From: Ceratobasidium sp. AG-K
Taxonomy: Eukaryota > Basidiomycota > Agaricomycetes > Cantharellales > Ceratobasidiaceae
Length of the DNA stretch: 64,000 nt
Assembly: GCA_037039685.1 (NCBI GenBank)
Contig: JAWNGF010000004.1
Coordinates: 2,418,001-2,482,000 of the forward strand
Direction: 5' to 3'
The position numbers and the translations under genes are program-made. The notes below the pieces were generated by a model. The model did no database searches and was not told the DNA's origin. It saw only the letters and a program-made list of their open reading frames with translations. Shown here piece by piece: positions 31,442 through 41,286 of this stretch (the stretch's first letter is position 1; every line of letters starts with the position of its first letter).

Positions 31442-31486
31442 CTGGGTCCCCTCAGGTTCCCTTCATGGACCTTAAAGGGGGAGTAA

Positions 31487-31945
31487 TGTTGTGAGCCTTG
31501 CTCACTCCATTGGACTTGTCTGCGTCTCGTCCTGTCTTGTGGCTGTGTATGTTACGTTCTGTTTCTCTTCTCCCGCCACGTTGCCACCTCCTTGTGGTTT
31601 TCCTGTTACATTGTGTAATGCGGCTGTGCTTTGTACGAGTCATGTCTGTTCATACAGCATGACTCACATGGACACTCCTGACTGGTTGACTGCTATGACT
31701 CATGTGGCTATGCTTTGTATGACTCGGCCACTTCTTGAATATATATAGAGGACCAACAAGCCTGGTAAACCCAGCTTGTTTTGTCTTGTCAAAACATCCC
31801 TTTTGAGTGACACTTAGAACCACCCCTACCCTTTAGAGCCTACAGACACTTAAGTGTGTTGCAGTTCAAGAGGTCACTTAGGTCTTAGTGCCGTCCACTC
31901 TCCCTCGCGGGTTGTCTCATACCCATCAAGAAGTAGCTTACAACA
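31487..31945 (+). repeat. 3' LTR of B (459 bp)
   Basis: Begins TGTTGTGAGCC, ends CTTACAACA, followed by CAGGG. Preceded by the purine tract AAAGGGGGAG. Confidence 0.94.
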
Positions 31946-31950
31946 CAGGG

Positions 31951-32461
31951 CAGGGATTTGACTTTCCTCACTATAGAAAGGATAGGGAGCTGGGGTAGAG
32001 CTTGTTCCATCAGAAGGATGGGACATTATTGAGAAGGTAAGAGGCAATCTTCATACTGTTACTCTGGGTTGAGAGGGTCCTGGTGTAGGATTTCTCTGTT
32101 CCCTTCTGATTTGTATTGTTAGTTGAGCCACTGGTGATGCAACTGTTGGTACCCCTACTCTAAAAGGTTCTGAAGGGATTGTGATTGCCCCTGTGTTGGT
32201 GGTGCTTTCTGTGGTTGTTATTACCACTATTGTTGGAGATGTGTTATCTGATTTTTCTATTTTGGCTGAGTTTTTGCTGATATCTCCCAGCCCTCCTGGA
32301 ACAGTTCCAGTGCTGGGAGGCCTTGATTGTTGCCATGGTCTTAGTGACTCTGCAAAGTCTGGTGAGGGCCTTGCCCTGTGTGGCGGGTTTGCCTGTACTT
32401 TGTGTATCCTTGTGTGGAGTTCTTCCACTTCTGCTCTTGATGAGGGCCTTGAGGATTCCAT
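31951..32461 (-). pseudogene. gag of element C, N-terminal fragment
   Basis: Starts at ATG 32461 (MESSRPSSRAEVEELHTRI). Short coiled coil, then Pro/Thr-rich. A TGA at 32051-32053 breaks the frame before the B insertion. The distal part is at 9649-10055. Confidence 0.65.
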
Positions 32462-32514
32462 GTTTTTCCATGTCCATGAGCAAGATGTGTTTTGTCATGG
32501 CTAGCAGTGTATAG

Positions 32515-32526
32515 AGCTTGCTTTGC
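32515..32526 (-). other. self-priming primer-binding site of C
   Basis: Minus-strand GCAAAGCAAGCT, 2 nt from the LTR end, exactly complementary to AGCTTGCTTTGC in the LTR (plus positions 32705-32716). It differs from the A/B site at two bases, both compensated. Confidence 0.75.
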
Positions 32527-32528
32527 AA

Positions 32529-33037
32529 TGTTGCAACCCTTCTATGCTGGTTGACTGATGTCCATATCTGTTTGCATCTTATAGGCCTTGAGCTCCTTAC
32601 AGGCTCTGTACCATATGCTAAGTTGCTAGTGCAACCTTAGCAACCTTATGACAATGGCCTAATGGCTCAGTGACTTAGTTGCACTTGAGGGGAGAGATGA
32701 CAAGGCAAAGCAAGCTGGAGTAAGTCCATGCTTGCAAGCCAGTATATATACTCAGAGGCATAAATGCCTCAAAGTGGTACAATACATATGTGGCCAATCA
32801 GGCACCATGCTCAGTCAGCAAATCACAAAGAGCTTCTAGAGAGAAGTTCTAGAAGGTCAATCTTTCCATAAGAAAGATCTAGAAGACAGTACAGCCATAT
32901 GGGCTGTGGGAACACATCATCCATACACCTCATGAAACAAGGGAGAGGGCCACATCTTATATACATTAGGCACTTAAGGCCACCACAAGTCCAGTTCAGC
33001 AAGCAGAGTCCATGTGTGTTGTGGATGGGTCACAACG
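32529..33037 (-). repeat. 5' LTR of element C (about 509 bp)
   Basis: In plus view begins TGTTGCAACC; the other end, near GGGTCACAACG, has lost the expected terminal CA, so that boundary is approximate. A TATATATA box (about 32743-32750) lies about 30 bp upstream, in the minus sense, of the transcript-start motif. Confidence 0.68.
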
Positions 33038-34650
33038 TGTGATTGATAGGATGAATATTCAAATTACAATGTAATCTACAACAAATGGAGGAAGAAAGTA
33101 GCCTGTTTTCCTTATCTATGGCAGATCCATGGTAGAAATTGCCTGCTCACATCCAACAAGCATAGATTCAGGACTCAATTGACCACCCCAGAGGTTTTGC
33201 CAATGACTTGTTTGCCTCCATGCTGGCACAGCCACTGATGTTCCTGGGAGGTTTGTCCCAGCTCCCTCAGCAGGCCAACACAGTGGGACATATGAGCCAA
33301 ACACACATACACAGACCTTAGTGCTGCATGCTTTTAGGTAAGCAACATTAGCATCAGTTCAGTACAGTAGTTTATGTTTTATCTCATGAAATATTGGACC
33401 AATTGAATTGTGAATACACTCAAATAAAAGCCAACAGTGTATTGCACAATCCTGTATCTTATTTGGAGTGCTTTGGCTCTGTTTTGACAAACTTGTGTTG
33501 TTGACTGACCGTCAAGCACAAGCTAAGTGGTAGATCACATGATCTAGTAAGTGCTGTCAATTGGAGTGCAAATAACCTTTATGAATGCTATCTGTAGAAA
33601 ATATCATAATTCATAACTATAATCTAGCTACCTTTCTATATGTTGAACATATTTTTATTCTGACTTAAGTGTTTTTCCAACACTCTGTCCTATGGTGGCT
33701 ATGCTAAAATCGCCTTTTATGGTAGTCTCACACACATGGTGAGAAAGCCAGATATCAATTCTAGGTATCTATCACACCTTGAGCACTGGGTGTGTGTGCA
33801 GCTTCAGTGCATGGACCAATAGCCCTGTTGTATGCCAGTGCAGAAGCATGGTCATAGCAATAGTGGGGAAGAGATAAAGCATACAAATGCAATGGAAATG
33901 AGGACAAGAAATGTGAAGATGAACAATGGACAGAGAGGAATTGAGGCCAACAAATGTGACAGCAAGCTGCTGTGCAACTGGCAACTTGGTCTTGTGGTCT
34001 GTGCAATGTGTATGGCATAATAAATGCACTGAGATTGAGCAAGAGATATGTGGAAACCAACTGGCTTGAAGAATATCTCCTCACATAGCCTGTAAGTTTA
34101 GGTAATGGATTTCTGGCAACCTATATGCACCTTTAATTATTTGAACATCATTCCAGAAAGCTTATACACCAATTTTGTTGTGACACTGTAGATTGGAGGG
34201 CACTTACATGTTTTCCAAGTCCAGGTTATTTGGTTCTAACATATCCGGAAACACAAAGGGAATTTCCCACTTATGTAACTGGTTCCAACGCTGCCCCATG
34301 ATTTTGAAACTCTGAAATGTTTTCAAGGCTAGTTAAGGTTCTTGCCAATTTGCCAATGTAGGTTTGAAGAAATGGTGGTGAGCCGGAGATCTGTGGCGCT
34401 CGTAACTCGATTGCAAATGGTGTTGTATATCAAGCACGTGATTGGCCCGGCAATCCGGCAATACCCTACCCCGTGGGGTGGAGGCATGGCAGGAGGCTTG
34501 AGCTTGACCCTCTTCGCACTTTGCTCACACGTCATCAGCAACTACTATATTCTGGTATGCATGAGCGATGTCTCAGAAGATAATTGTTCGCCTAATAATG
34601 GCTGACGTTCACTCAATACAGACCCAATACATCAACTGTAAAGACATATC
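33038..34650. other. gene-less AT-rich transition between transposon block and gene block
   Basis: Only short random frames were seen. Base composition changes from AT-rich (to about 34,330) to GC-richer sequence near the thiolase promoter. It may hold old, unrecognisable repeat DNA. Confidence 0.5.
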
Positions 34651-36539
34651 ATGGCGAAACAGAACCGCGTATTCATTGTCGGTGTGGGGATGACTGCGTT
34701 CATCAAGCCTCGCGGACAGCGTGACACATCCGATGTATGTATAGACCTGTTAACTCCTCCACCTGGCGCTAAGGGTACGATATGCTCAGATGGGGCTCGA
34801 AGCTGCAACCAAAGCCCTCCTCGATGCTGGGATTACCTATGACAAAGTCCAAGCTGCGTGGGTCGGTTATGTGCGTGAAGGCTCTGTAGTTGTGGGTGGT
34901 ATGTTTTGACATGTTGCTTGCAGGCGTACGGGGATAGTTGCTGTGGCCAACGCGCTCTCTACAACCTCGGAATGAGCAGCATCCCAATTACAAACGTCAA
35001 CAACGTACGTCTCCTAAACTGTACAACCGACCGGCTACTAACCTATCCCTCTATAGAACTGCTCAACAGGCTCCACCGCGATATTCAATGCGGCCTCCTG
35101 GGTCCGTGCCGGCCTAGCCGAGTGCACACTCGCCCTCGGATTCGAACAAATGCAATCCGGCTCGCTCAAGTCGAACTTCCCGGACCGGAAGCCTCCGATG
35201 CTGCCCTGGAGTGTTGCAACCGTGGATATCGAAGGTGGAGGTGATGGGAAGAAGGGTCCTATGGCCGCGAGGATGTTTGGTAATGGCGCCAAAGAGTATG
35301 GGGAGAAGTACGGATCGACAAGGGAGCATTTGGCCAAAATCGGTGGGTCAGCAGAGTATTGGAACAGGGCCGGAAACTGACACTTACCCGATCTAGCTTC
35401 GAAGAACCATAACCATGCCGCAAAGAACCCGTACTCACAATTCCGTACCCCATGGACGCCTGAGCAAGTTCTAGCCTCTCCAGCCATTACGGATTATCTC
35501 ACCATATTGATGTGTTGTCCTACCTCGGACGGAGGTACGTATTACCTCTCGCCTACGCCTCGGTATCCGGCTCATATAGGTGTTTTCAGCCGGCTGCGTT
35601 ATCCTGGCGTCTGAATCTTTTGTCCACGCACACAAACTAGAGAACCAAGCTATCGAGATTATTGGACAGTCGATGCACACTGATGGTCCCGTCACGTTCG
35701 AATCCGGATCGGCAATGGAGATCGTTGGATTCGACATGACCCGTCGGGCTGCCAACGATGCGTTCGCTCAAGCTGGTGAAGGCGATAATCGAGACAACGT
35801 AGGTGTGGTTGAATTGCACGGTAAGTGCGATAACTGTGGATATATGCGGATAATTTACCGTGTTCAAAAGATTGCTTTGCTGCTAACGAGGTACGTTGTT
35901 TTGTTCGAACCTTGAAATTGCATGAGTAACCAGGCGTGGCCTTTAGTTGCTCATGTACGATGCGCTTGGGCTATGCAAACCTGGAGAGGCTCACAAGTTG
36001 GTTGACGCTGGAGACAACACCTATGGTGGGAAGTATGTGGTCAACCCATCTGGAGGGCTCGAGGCTAAGGGACACCCGCTCGGAGGTGAGCCCGTGCCCC
36101 GATGAAGTTAAACGTACGTCTAACCCTGGTTGTGCATTAGCAACTGGCCTAGGAATGCACTTTTACATTACGACCCAACTACGAAACGTACGTACCTCCC
36201 ATTCCTCGTCCACCGTCATGCTAACTTGCGATGTTATCTAGTGGGCTGGTCCAATGCAAGCTCCAAACGTAACCAACAAGCTTGGGCTAGTGCACAACGT
36301 TGGCCTAGGAGGGGCGGTTGTCGTTAGCGTTCTGAAACGCCCCGAATTCTGGAAAGATGGTGGAGAAGACGGGCGTGACAGGTTAGTTATAAATATACAT
36401 AAGCTTGACGGTACCTAAGCACTTGAGCAGAGTCGGATACAACCATGCGTGCGAGTGCAGACCCATCAGCCTTGCAGATGTTGACCGCGTCAAGGCAGTA
36501 CCACATTCGAAGAAGTTACTAGGGTTTGCCAAACTCTGA
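34651..36539 (+). CDS. peroxisomal SCPx-type thiolase (sterol carrier protein x family)
   Basis: Eleven exons: 34651-34734, 34790-34870, 34924-35004, 35057-35342, 35397-35534, 35590-35820, 35871-35890, 35947-36085, 36141-36187, 36242-36381 and 36431-36539; 451 aa. Starts [20 protein letters not shown]. Thiolase landmarks: [11 protein letters not shown], the nucleophile Cys in [40 protein letters not shown]. The protein ends AKL, a variant type-1 peroxisomal targeting signal. This family cleaves 3-oxoacyl-CoA, typically branched or long-chain, in peroxisomal beta-oxidation. There is no C-terminal SCP2 lipid-binding domain, so it is the thiolase-only form. Convergent with the SMN gene 270 bp downstream. 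Confidence 0.92.
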
Positions 36540-36808
36540 GTGTCGACCTTAGGAATAGTGTTTTGGGTTGGAATATAAACGACTCAAGGGATGCGTTGTG
36601 TACCACTAGATGGGCCGTGTATGAATAGTCGAAAAAACAATGTTATTCTTGTTATTCTCCCACAGTAAATCAAAGCGACCGGCTATCGCTGGCGGTTTTG
36701 AGCCAAATGCGAAATAGAGAACATAACTTACGGTACAGGTATGAACAGAACAAGAGACCTTTTTGGTCAAGCCAAACCGCTTCGAAGTGACCGGGCTTTT
36801 TCGTTGGG

Positions 36809-37720
36809 CTATTGCGAGCTTTCGCCGGGATCCACAACATGAACCATTTCGTCCGCCTCAACCTCTTCCTCGTCCGCCTCGTTTTGAGCGGGCGAAATCG
36901 CTCCACTGGCCTATTGTTATTAAAAAAGCGAAGCTATAAAATCAAGGTAGATCAACTAGACGGAATGACGTACATGATACATGGCGGTCCAATACCCAGC
37001 CCAGTAAGACGCAGATACAGCCTTTTCAAATATCTCGTCCTTTGTGAGTGTCGAAACGTCCGGAATGGCCATAGTACCAGCTGCTTGCGTTGCTGTACCC
37101 GCACCAAGAGTTGGATCGTGCGAGGGTACAAATGTGTGGAAGTCGATAGGTATCGAGTCGGGTTCTACTTCTTGCTCTGTGCTGGCACCCTCCTCGTCTG
37201 CACCTAGCTCTCCTTCCTCGCCCTCCGTGTTATCCTCATCCTCTTCTTCATCTTGTGGCTTAGCTGGTTGGGCATACCATCTGCGTTACCCGTCAGTAAG
37301 TAATATAACAAACATAAATCACACTCACAAGGCGCTCTTGTGCACCGGCTCCTCCTTCCATTTCTTTTCTGGTCCATGGAGTGACTATGTTGGAAGGTAA
37401 GTTCCGGTCAAGGGCAGCCCAATCCAACATACCTGATACTCTTCAACCGCCGAGTCCCAAGCGGCTATCAGCGCCGAGTCGTCCCAGAGTTCATCCTGAG
37501 TTAGGCTATGATCGATTTGATACCTTTTCGGTTTGTCCTTTTTGGCAGGCGCAGGTGCAGCTACCTCGTTTTGCAACCCACCAGTAGACGCGCTAGGCTC
37601 GTCCCAGTGTTTGTGCTTCGACTGCTGGCCTTGGTTATTGTTCCAGTTCCTGTTCCCGTACGGTGCGCCTCCCCGACTTCCGTTGCCGCGTCGTCGCTTG
37701 TAAGCGGGCTCTCGAAACAT
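36809..37720 (-). CDS. survival motor neuron (SMN) protein homologue
   Basis: Four exons: 37720-37433, 37384-37329, 37280-36974 and 36910-36809; 250 aa. The ATG at 37720 has an excellent context (CCGCCACCATG). After a basic Arg/Gly/Asn-rich start, LWDDSALIAAWDSAVEEY matches the Gemin2-binding helix of SMN. The middle is acidic and holds no clear Tudor domain, as in S. pombe Smn1. The C-terminal SYWAGYWTAMYH is the YG-box oligomerisation helix. SMN assembles Sm rings on spliceosomal snRNAs, which suits an intron-rich genome. The tail after the YG box (ASGAISPAQNEADEEE) is an extra acidic extension. Divergent from the next gene, 412 bp apart. Confidence 0.85.
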
Positions 37721-38132
37721 GGTGGCGGGCAAGAGCAAGGCGACTGGCGCTTGAATCGGGCGCTTACGGAATTACGTCACGATACCTTTCCCCATTCGGA
37801 TAATCATGAAAGCGACGATCTCAATGCACATATGATGGGTGCGTTCTTCGGAGTCGAACGCGTGGCCGTTCAAGCTGAGAGTTACCTCATGTACAGCCTC
37901 CACTGCCCTTGCCGGCTCCTGTTCATATAACCTGACTCGTACCGAAACGACAGCCAGCGGTTGGCAGTGCAATAAGTACATCGGCCAAGGCTTTCCGCTG
38001 AATAAGTCCAGTTTCCAAAGTTTCCACAGGGCCGATCACATCAGCGTTTGTTAGGACTAACAGATATAGGTATCCCGGTAGTCCGCAGCCAACGACCATC
38101 ACATCTTTCCACCTCTCCTACCGAGAGCAACG
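37721..38132. promoter_or_regulatory. shared promoter region, SMN and pseudo-aspartic protease
   Basis: 412 bp between two divergent ATGs. No clear TATA box; presumably a bidirectional promoter. Confidence 0.4.
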
Positions 38133-40663
38133 ATGAAGCGGCATTCGGCACTTCGTACGACTGTGCTATTCATGGCACTGAGGCTGGCTAGCGCTGAAAT
38201 GGGATTCGAGGGCGGCTATTGGAGACGCGCGACTTCGGGAGGTCCGTCGACGTTTGTAATCCCGCTGGAGATGGACAAGAGTGGTTTCTACCACTCGGCC
38301 GTTAGTATGGTGAGTAGTTCATTTCCTACCGAGAGTGGCGAGTTGGGAGGCCCGAGTTGGCTGGTTGGCTTGGCACGTATAAGATCATGAGCTAACTCGA
38401 GCTCGGAGCTGTGTCGGGGAGGGCTGATGGGCAGAGGGGTGTCGATCTAGGAGACGGCCATTTGTATCGCCATTGTCTTGCATTCAATGCAATTACAATG
38501 ATATTGGCGTTCGCCTCGACTGGTCTCACTTGCTTCTCTTCTACTCGTCTCTGACACTACATATCAATCATAGGGATCAAACCAGCAAAAGTTCAACTTT
38601 TCATTATCTGGCTCGACCGGCTACACTGTCGTCGCCGGGAGGACGTGTACTGCTTGCGGAGAACAAAACCCACTGTGAGCTATCTGCGGGCTGCACTCAT
38701 AGGCCCTATCTCTCTAGCTCATTCGACTGACCATATGCCCTCGGCTAGATATTCCTCGGCCAACTCCACTACGTTCCATCCACTGGCAGAACTGCTCTCT
38801 ATCTCGGTTGACGGTGTCAACCAAGTATTCGGTAGCTTAGCCAAGGAGGATTGTGCACTTAAACGATCAGATGGTAACTGGTGGGCGTACACCAACCAGG
38901 TACGCCCGAAACGGACTTCACAACCCCAGTACCTCACACTAGCGCTCAATTCCTAGACAGTCCTCATCGCGAATAGCGTCAACGACGGAACGCGCGACGT
39001 CTTTAATGCACAAATTAGCGGTATCGTCGGGCTACATCCCACAGCCAAGGTCCACACGGCAGCAGATACGGTGCTAGGAGCCTGGCTCCGAAAGAACCCT
39101 CAAGCCGAAAAGGTTTCGGTTGGATTCGCCCTCAAGCGTCCGGGCGTTCAATCTGCCAATGCGACGGCAACGGCAAATTCGACAGCGACGACCAACTCTA
39201 CTTCTGGTGGTGGTGGTGAGATGCATATGCTCGTACCCAATACCTCGTCGTACGTTGGAAAACTCAGCACGATCCCGACGGTTTCGTATGCCGCGTCGGG
39301 CGGGTCGACCGATGGGAATGGCGGAGGTGCGCAAATGCAAGCTGCGGGATGGGTAACGAACCTCGAGCAGTGGTCATTCCTGAACCCAAATGGAGAGCAA
39401 GTAAGCGGTGGAAAGGGTGCTTTTGCAGCGGTCGATCCGTGGTACTCGGGCATCGTCATGCCCAAGGCCGAGAGCGAGAATGTTTGTGAGTATTCCGCGA
39501 GTATTGAACAATGCGCCACCGCTAATACGTCCGCCCTAGTCTCCAAAGTACCTGGCGCACAGCTTGTTGCTGGCACCAACAGTGCCCAGCAAATGTGGAA
39601 TATCCCCTGCAACACACGCATGAACCTCACGATCAAAATTGCTGGACTCGAATTTGATATAGATCCGAAGGATTTGATCGTTGAAGGGGAGATGGCCGAA
39701 GGTGGTGCCCAAAAGCGACAGGACGCACTGTGCCCATGTAACGTTCAGGGGTGGACGGATGCAACCGTTCCTGGATATATGCTGGGTAGCTCCTTTATGA
39801 GGAATGCCTACGTGTGAGTCTCCATCTCCTCCGTTCAATGCGCTTCTCTAACTGAATTTGGTAGCGTGTACAACGTTGCTCAGACGAACAGCTCTCAGAC
39901 AAACAGTATCGGCTTTGGCCAGCGTCACCCATTTAGGCTCCCTAGTCCTCAACAATCTCAACGCTCCCGTACGATTGCAATCGTAGTCGGCTCCATAGCT
40001 GCTACACTCCTCTTTGTCGGCGGAGCAGCACTCGCTTGGTTATGGCGCCGTAACCGACTAGCGCACCGTGCCCCGAGCGACGAGTTTGTCAAGGGCAATT
40101 CCAAGCGTTTCGAATATGGCGGACTCAAATCTAACAGCGGGTTCTTTGTCAAAGGAAACACTGCCATCGCTCCTGGCGTGATCTTCAACGCACGGAGGGG
40201 ATCAGATCCTGAAGCCTACCCACTGATGCAGACACCTCCCACGACCTCGTCTCCCCCTCGCGATGGCTCCCGCCCCAAGACATTTGCGCACCAACAAGGG
40301 CCAATTGTACACGTCGAAGACGCTGATAGGAACCAGGAGATCGACCATGATGCACACCAAGCCTATCTTGATCGTTTGACAAAACACGCTCAAGGGAGGG
40401 GGATCAGGTGGTCTAGCTCAACCGGGTACTCGAGGGTTGCGGACCAAGATGTGGATATCCACGCATTTGGCGATCATGCGCAGGTGTATGATGATAACTC
40501 ACATGAACCTGATCAGCGGTACGACCCGCCAGTGGCTAGTACCTGGGACCAACCCTACCATGCTCCTGGACCGGTTGCCGGGTCGAGGGTGTCGATGGTT
40601 GTAGAGCCGATCACAAAGCCACCAGAGGTTGCGCAAAAGGAGGAACCAAACAAGGCTGTATAA
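38133..40663 (+). CDS. membrane-anchored pepsin-like protein lacking catalytic Asp motifs
   Basis: Exons 38133-38309, 38574-38674, 38749-38899, 38957-39813 and 39865-40663; 694 aa. A signal peptide (MKRHSALRTTVLFMALRLASA) is followed by a fold that reads like a pepsin: FSLSGSTGYTVVAGRTCTACG aligns where the first DTG should be, WNIPCNTRMNLTIKIAGLEFDIDP and GYMLGSSFMRNAYVVYNV match the C-terminal lobe. The first DTG is replaced by SGSTG and the second by VDPWYSG, so proteolysis is unlikely. A transmembrane helix (IAIVVGSIAATLLFVGGAAL) precedes a basic WLWRRNR stop-transfer and a cytosolic tail of about 190 residues. Role inferred: surface receptor-like or wall-associated protein. Intron 1 is unusually long (264 bp). 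Confidence 0.8.
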
Positions 40664-41286
40664 TGTTGAGGGTGTTTATTTCTTGGTTGTCTCGGACTGT
40701 TTCAAGGATATATCATGACGACTTTATACCAAACACGGTGTATGTACCACAGACATCTGAAGACCAACTTGAACCATTTTAGATACAAGCGTTCAACCCC
40801 CCGTGATTTACGGGATTAACGTCCTGAGGGTAGTGAATATTCAATCCAGTACTGGCAAACAGACATCCCAATTCGGACAAATCACAAGCCTCAGCCGAGC
40901 ACACGTAGCCCTGATCGGCATAGTGCGCGTCAAATCCCTTGCCACGATCCACCACCGCAGCTCACACAAAACTAGAGATCAAGAAAATAAAATCGGGCAT
41001 ATCGAAACGATGACAGTAAAACAAGGCCAAGACTTGAAGCAAATACAAAGCAAAACGTCTACCAAGCGAGACCATGGGATGTAACGATGACTAGTGGGGC
41101 GTAAGGACAGGCAATGTGCATATGGACGATAATCTATGCGTCCCGCGCACGTACGGGTATGTGATTAAATATAAACAGAGAAATGTCTGTTGTCTTGGCT
41201 TGTTTTGGTTTTGGATGTAGGTTCATTCACGCAAAGGCTGGCAACAGGTGAACTCGAGGCCATGGCGACGATTAAACGACTCACGT
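40664..41286. other. convergent intergenic region
   Basis: 623 bp between two genes that end toward each other. No gene, repeat or structured RNA recognised. Confidence 0.5.

Larger units (their letters stand above)
10056..31945 (+). mobile_element. Ty3/gypsy chromovirus B, split twice by younger elements
   Basis: Matching 459-bp LTRs (10056-10514 and 31487-31945), 5-bp target duplications (CAGGG) and a self-priming site at 10517-10528 define the element. Gag starts at 10537, is split by A1 inside the zinc-knuckle region (12342/19541) and ends at 19731. Pol starts near 19734, is split by A2 in the reverse transcriptase (20871/28334) and ends at 31065. A third ORF lies at 30678-31441. Without its guests B is about 7.2 kb. 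The copy is dead: several TGA codons and single-base deletions occur in all frames. B itself sits in gag of the older minus-strand element C. Confidence 0.93.
31946..33037 (-). mobile_element. Ty3/gypsy element C, 5' part (LTR and start of gag)
   Basis: A minus-strand element of a different subfamily: LTR at 32529-33037, self-priming site at 32515-32526, gag from 32461 to 31951, then interrupted by B and resumed at 10055-9649. Only distantly related to A and B but with the same self-priming design, in which both pairing partners have changed together. Confidence 0.78.
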
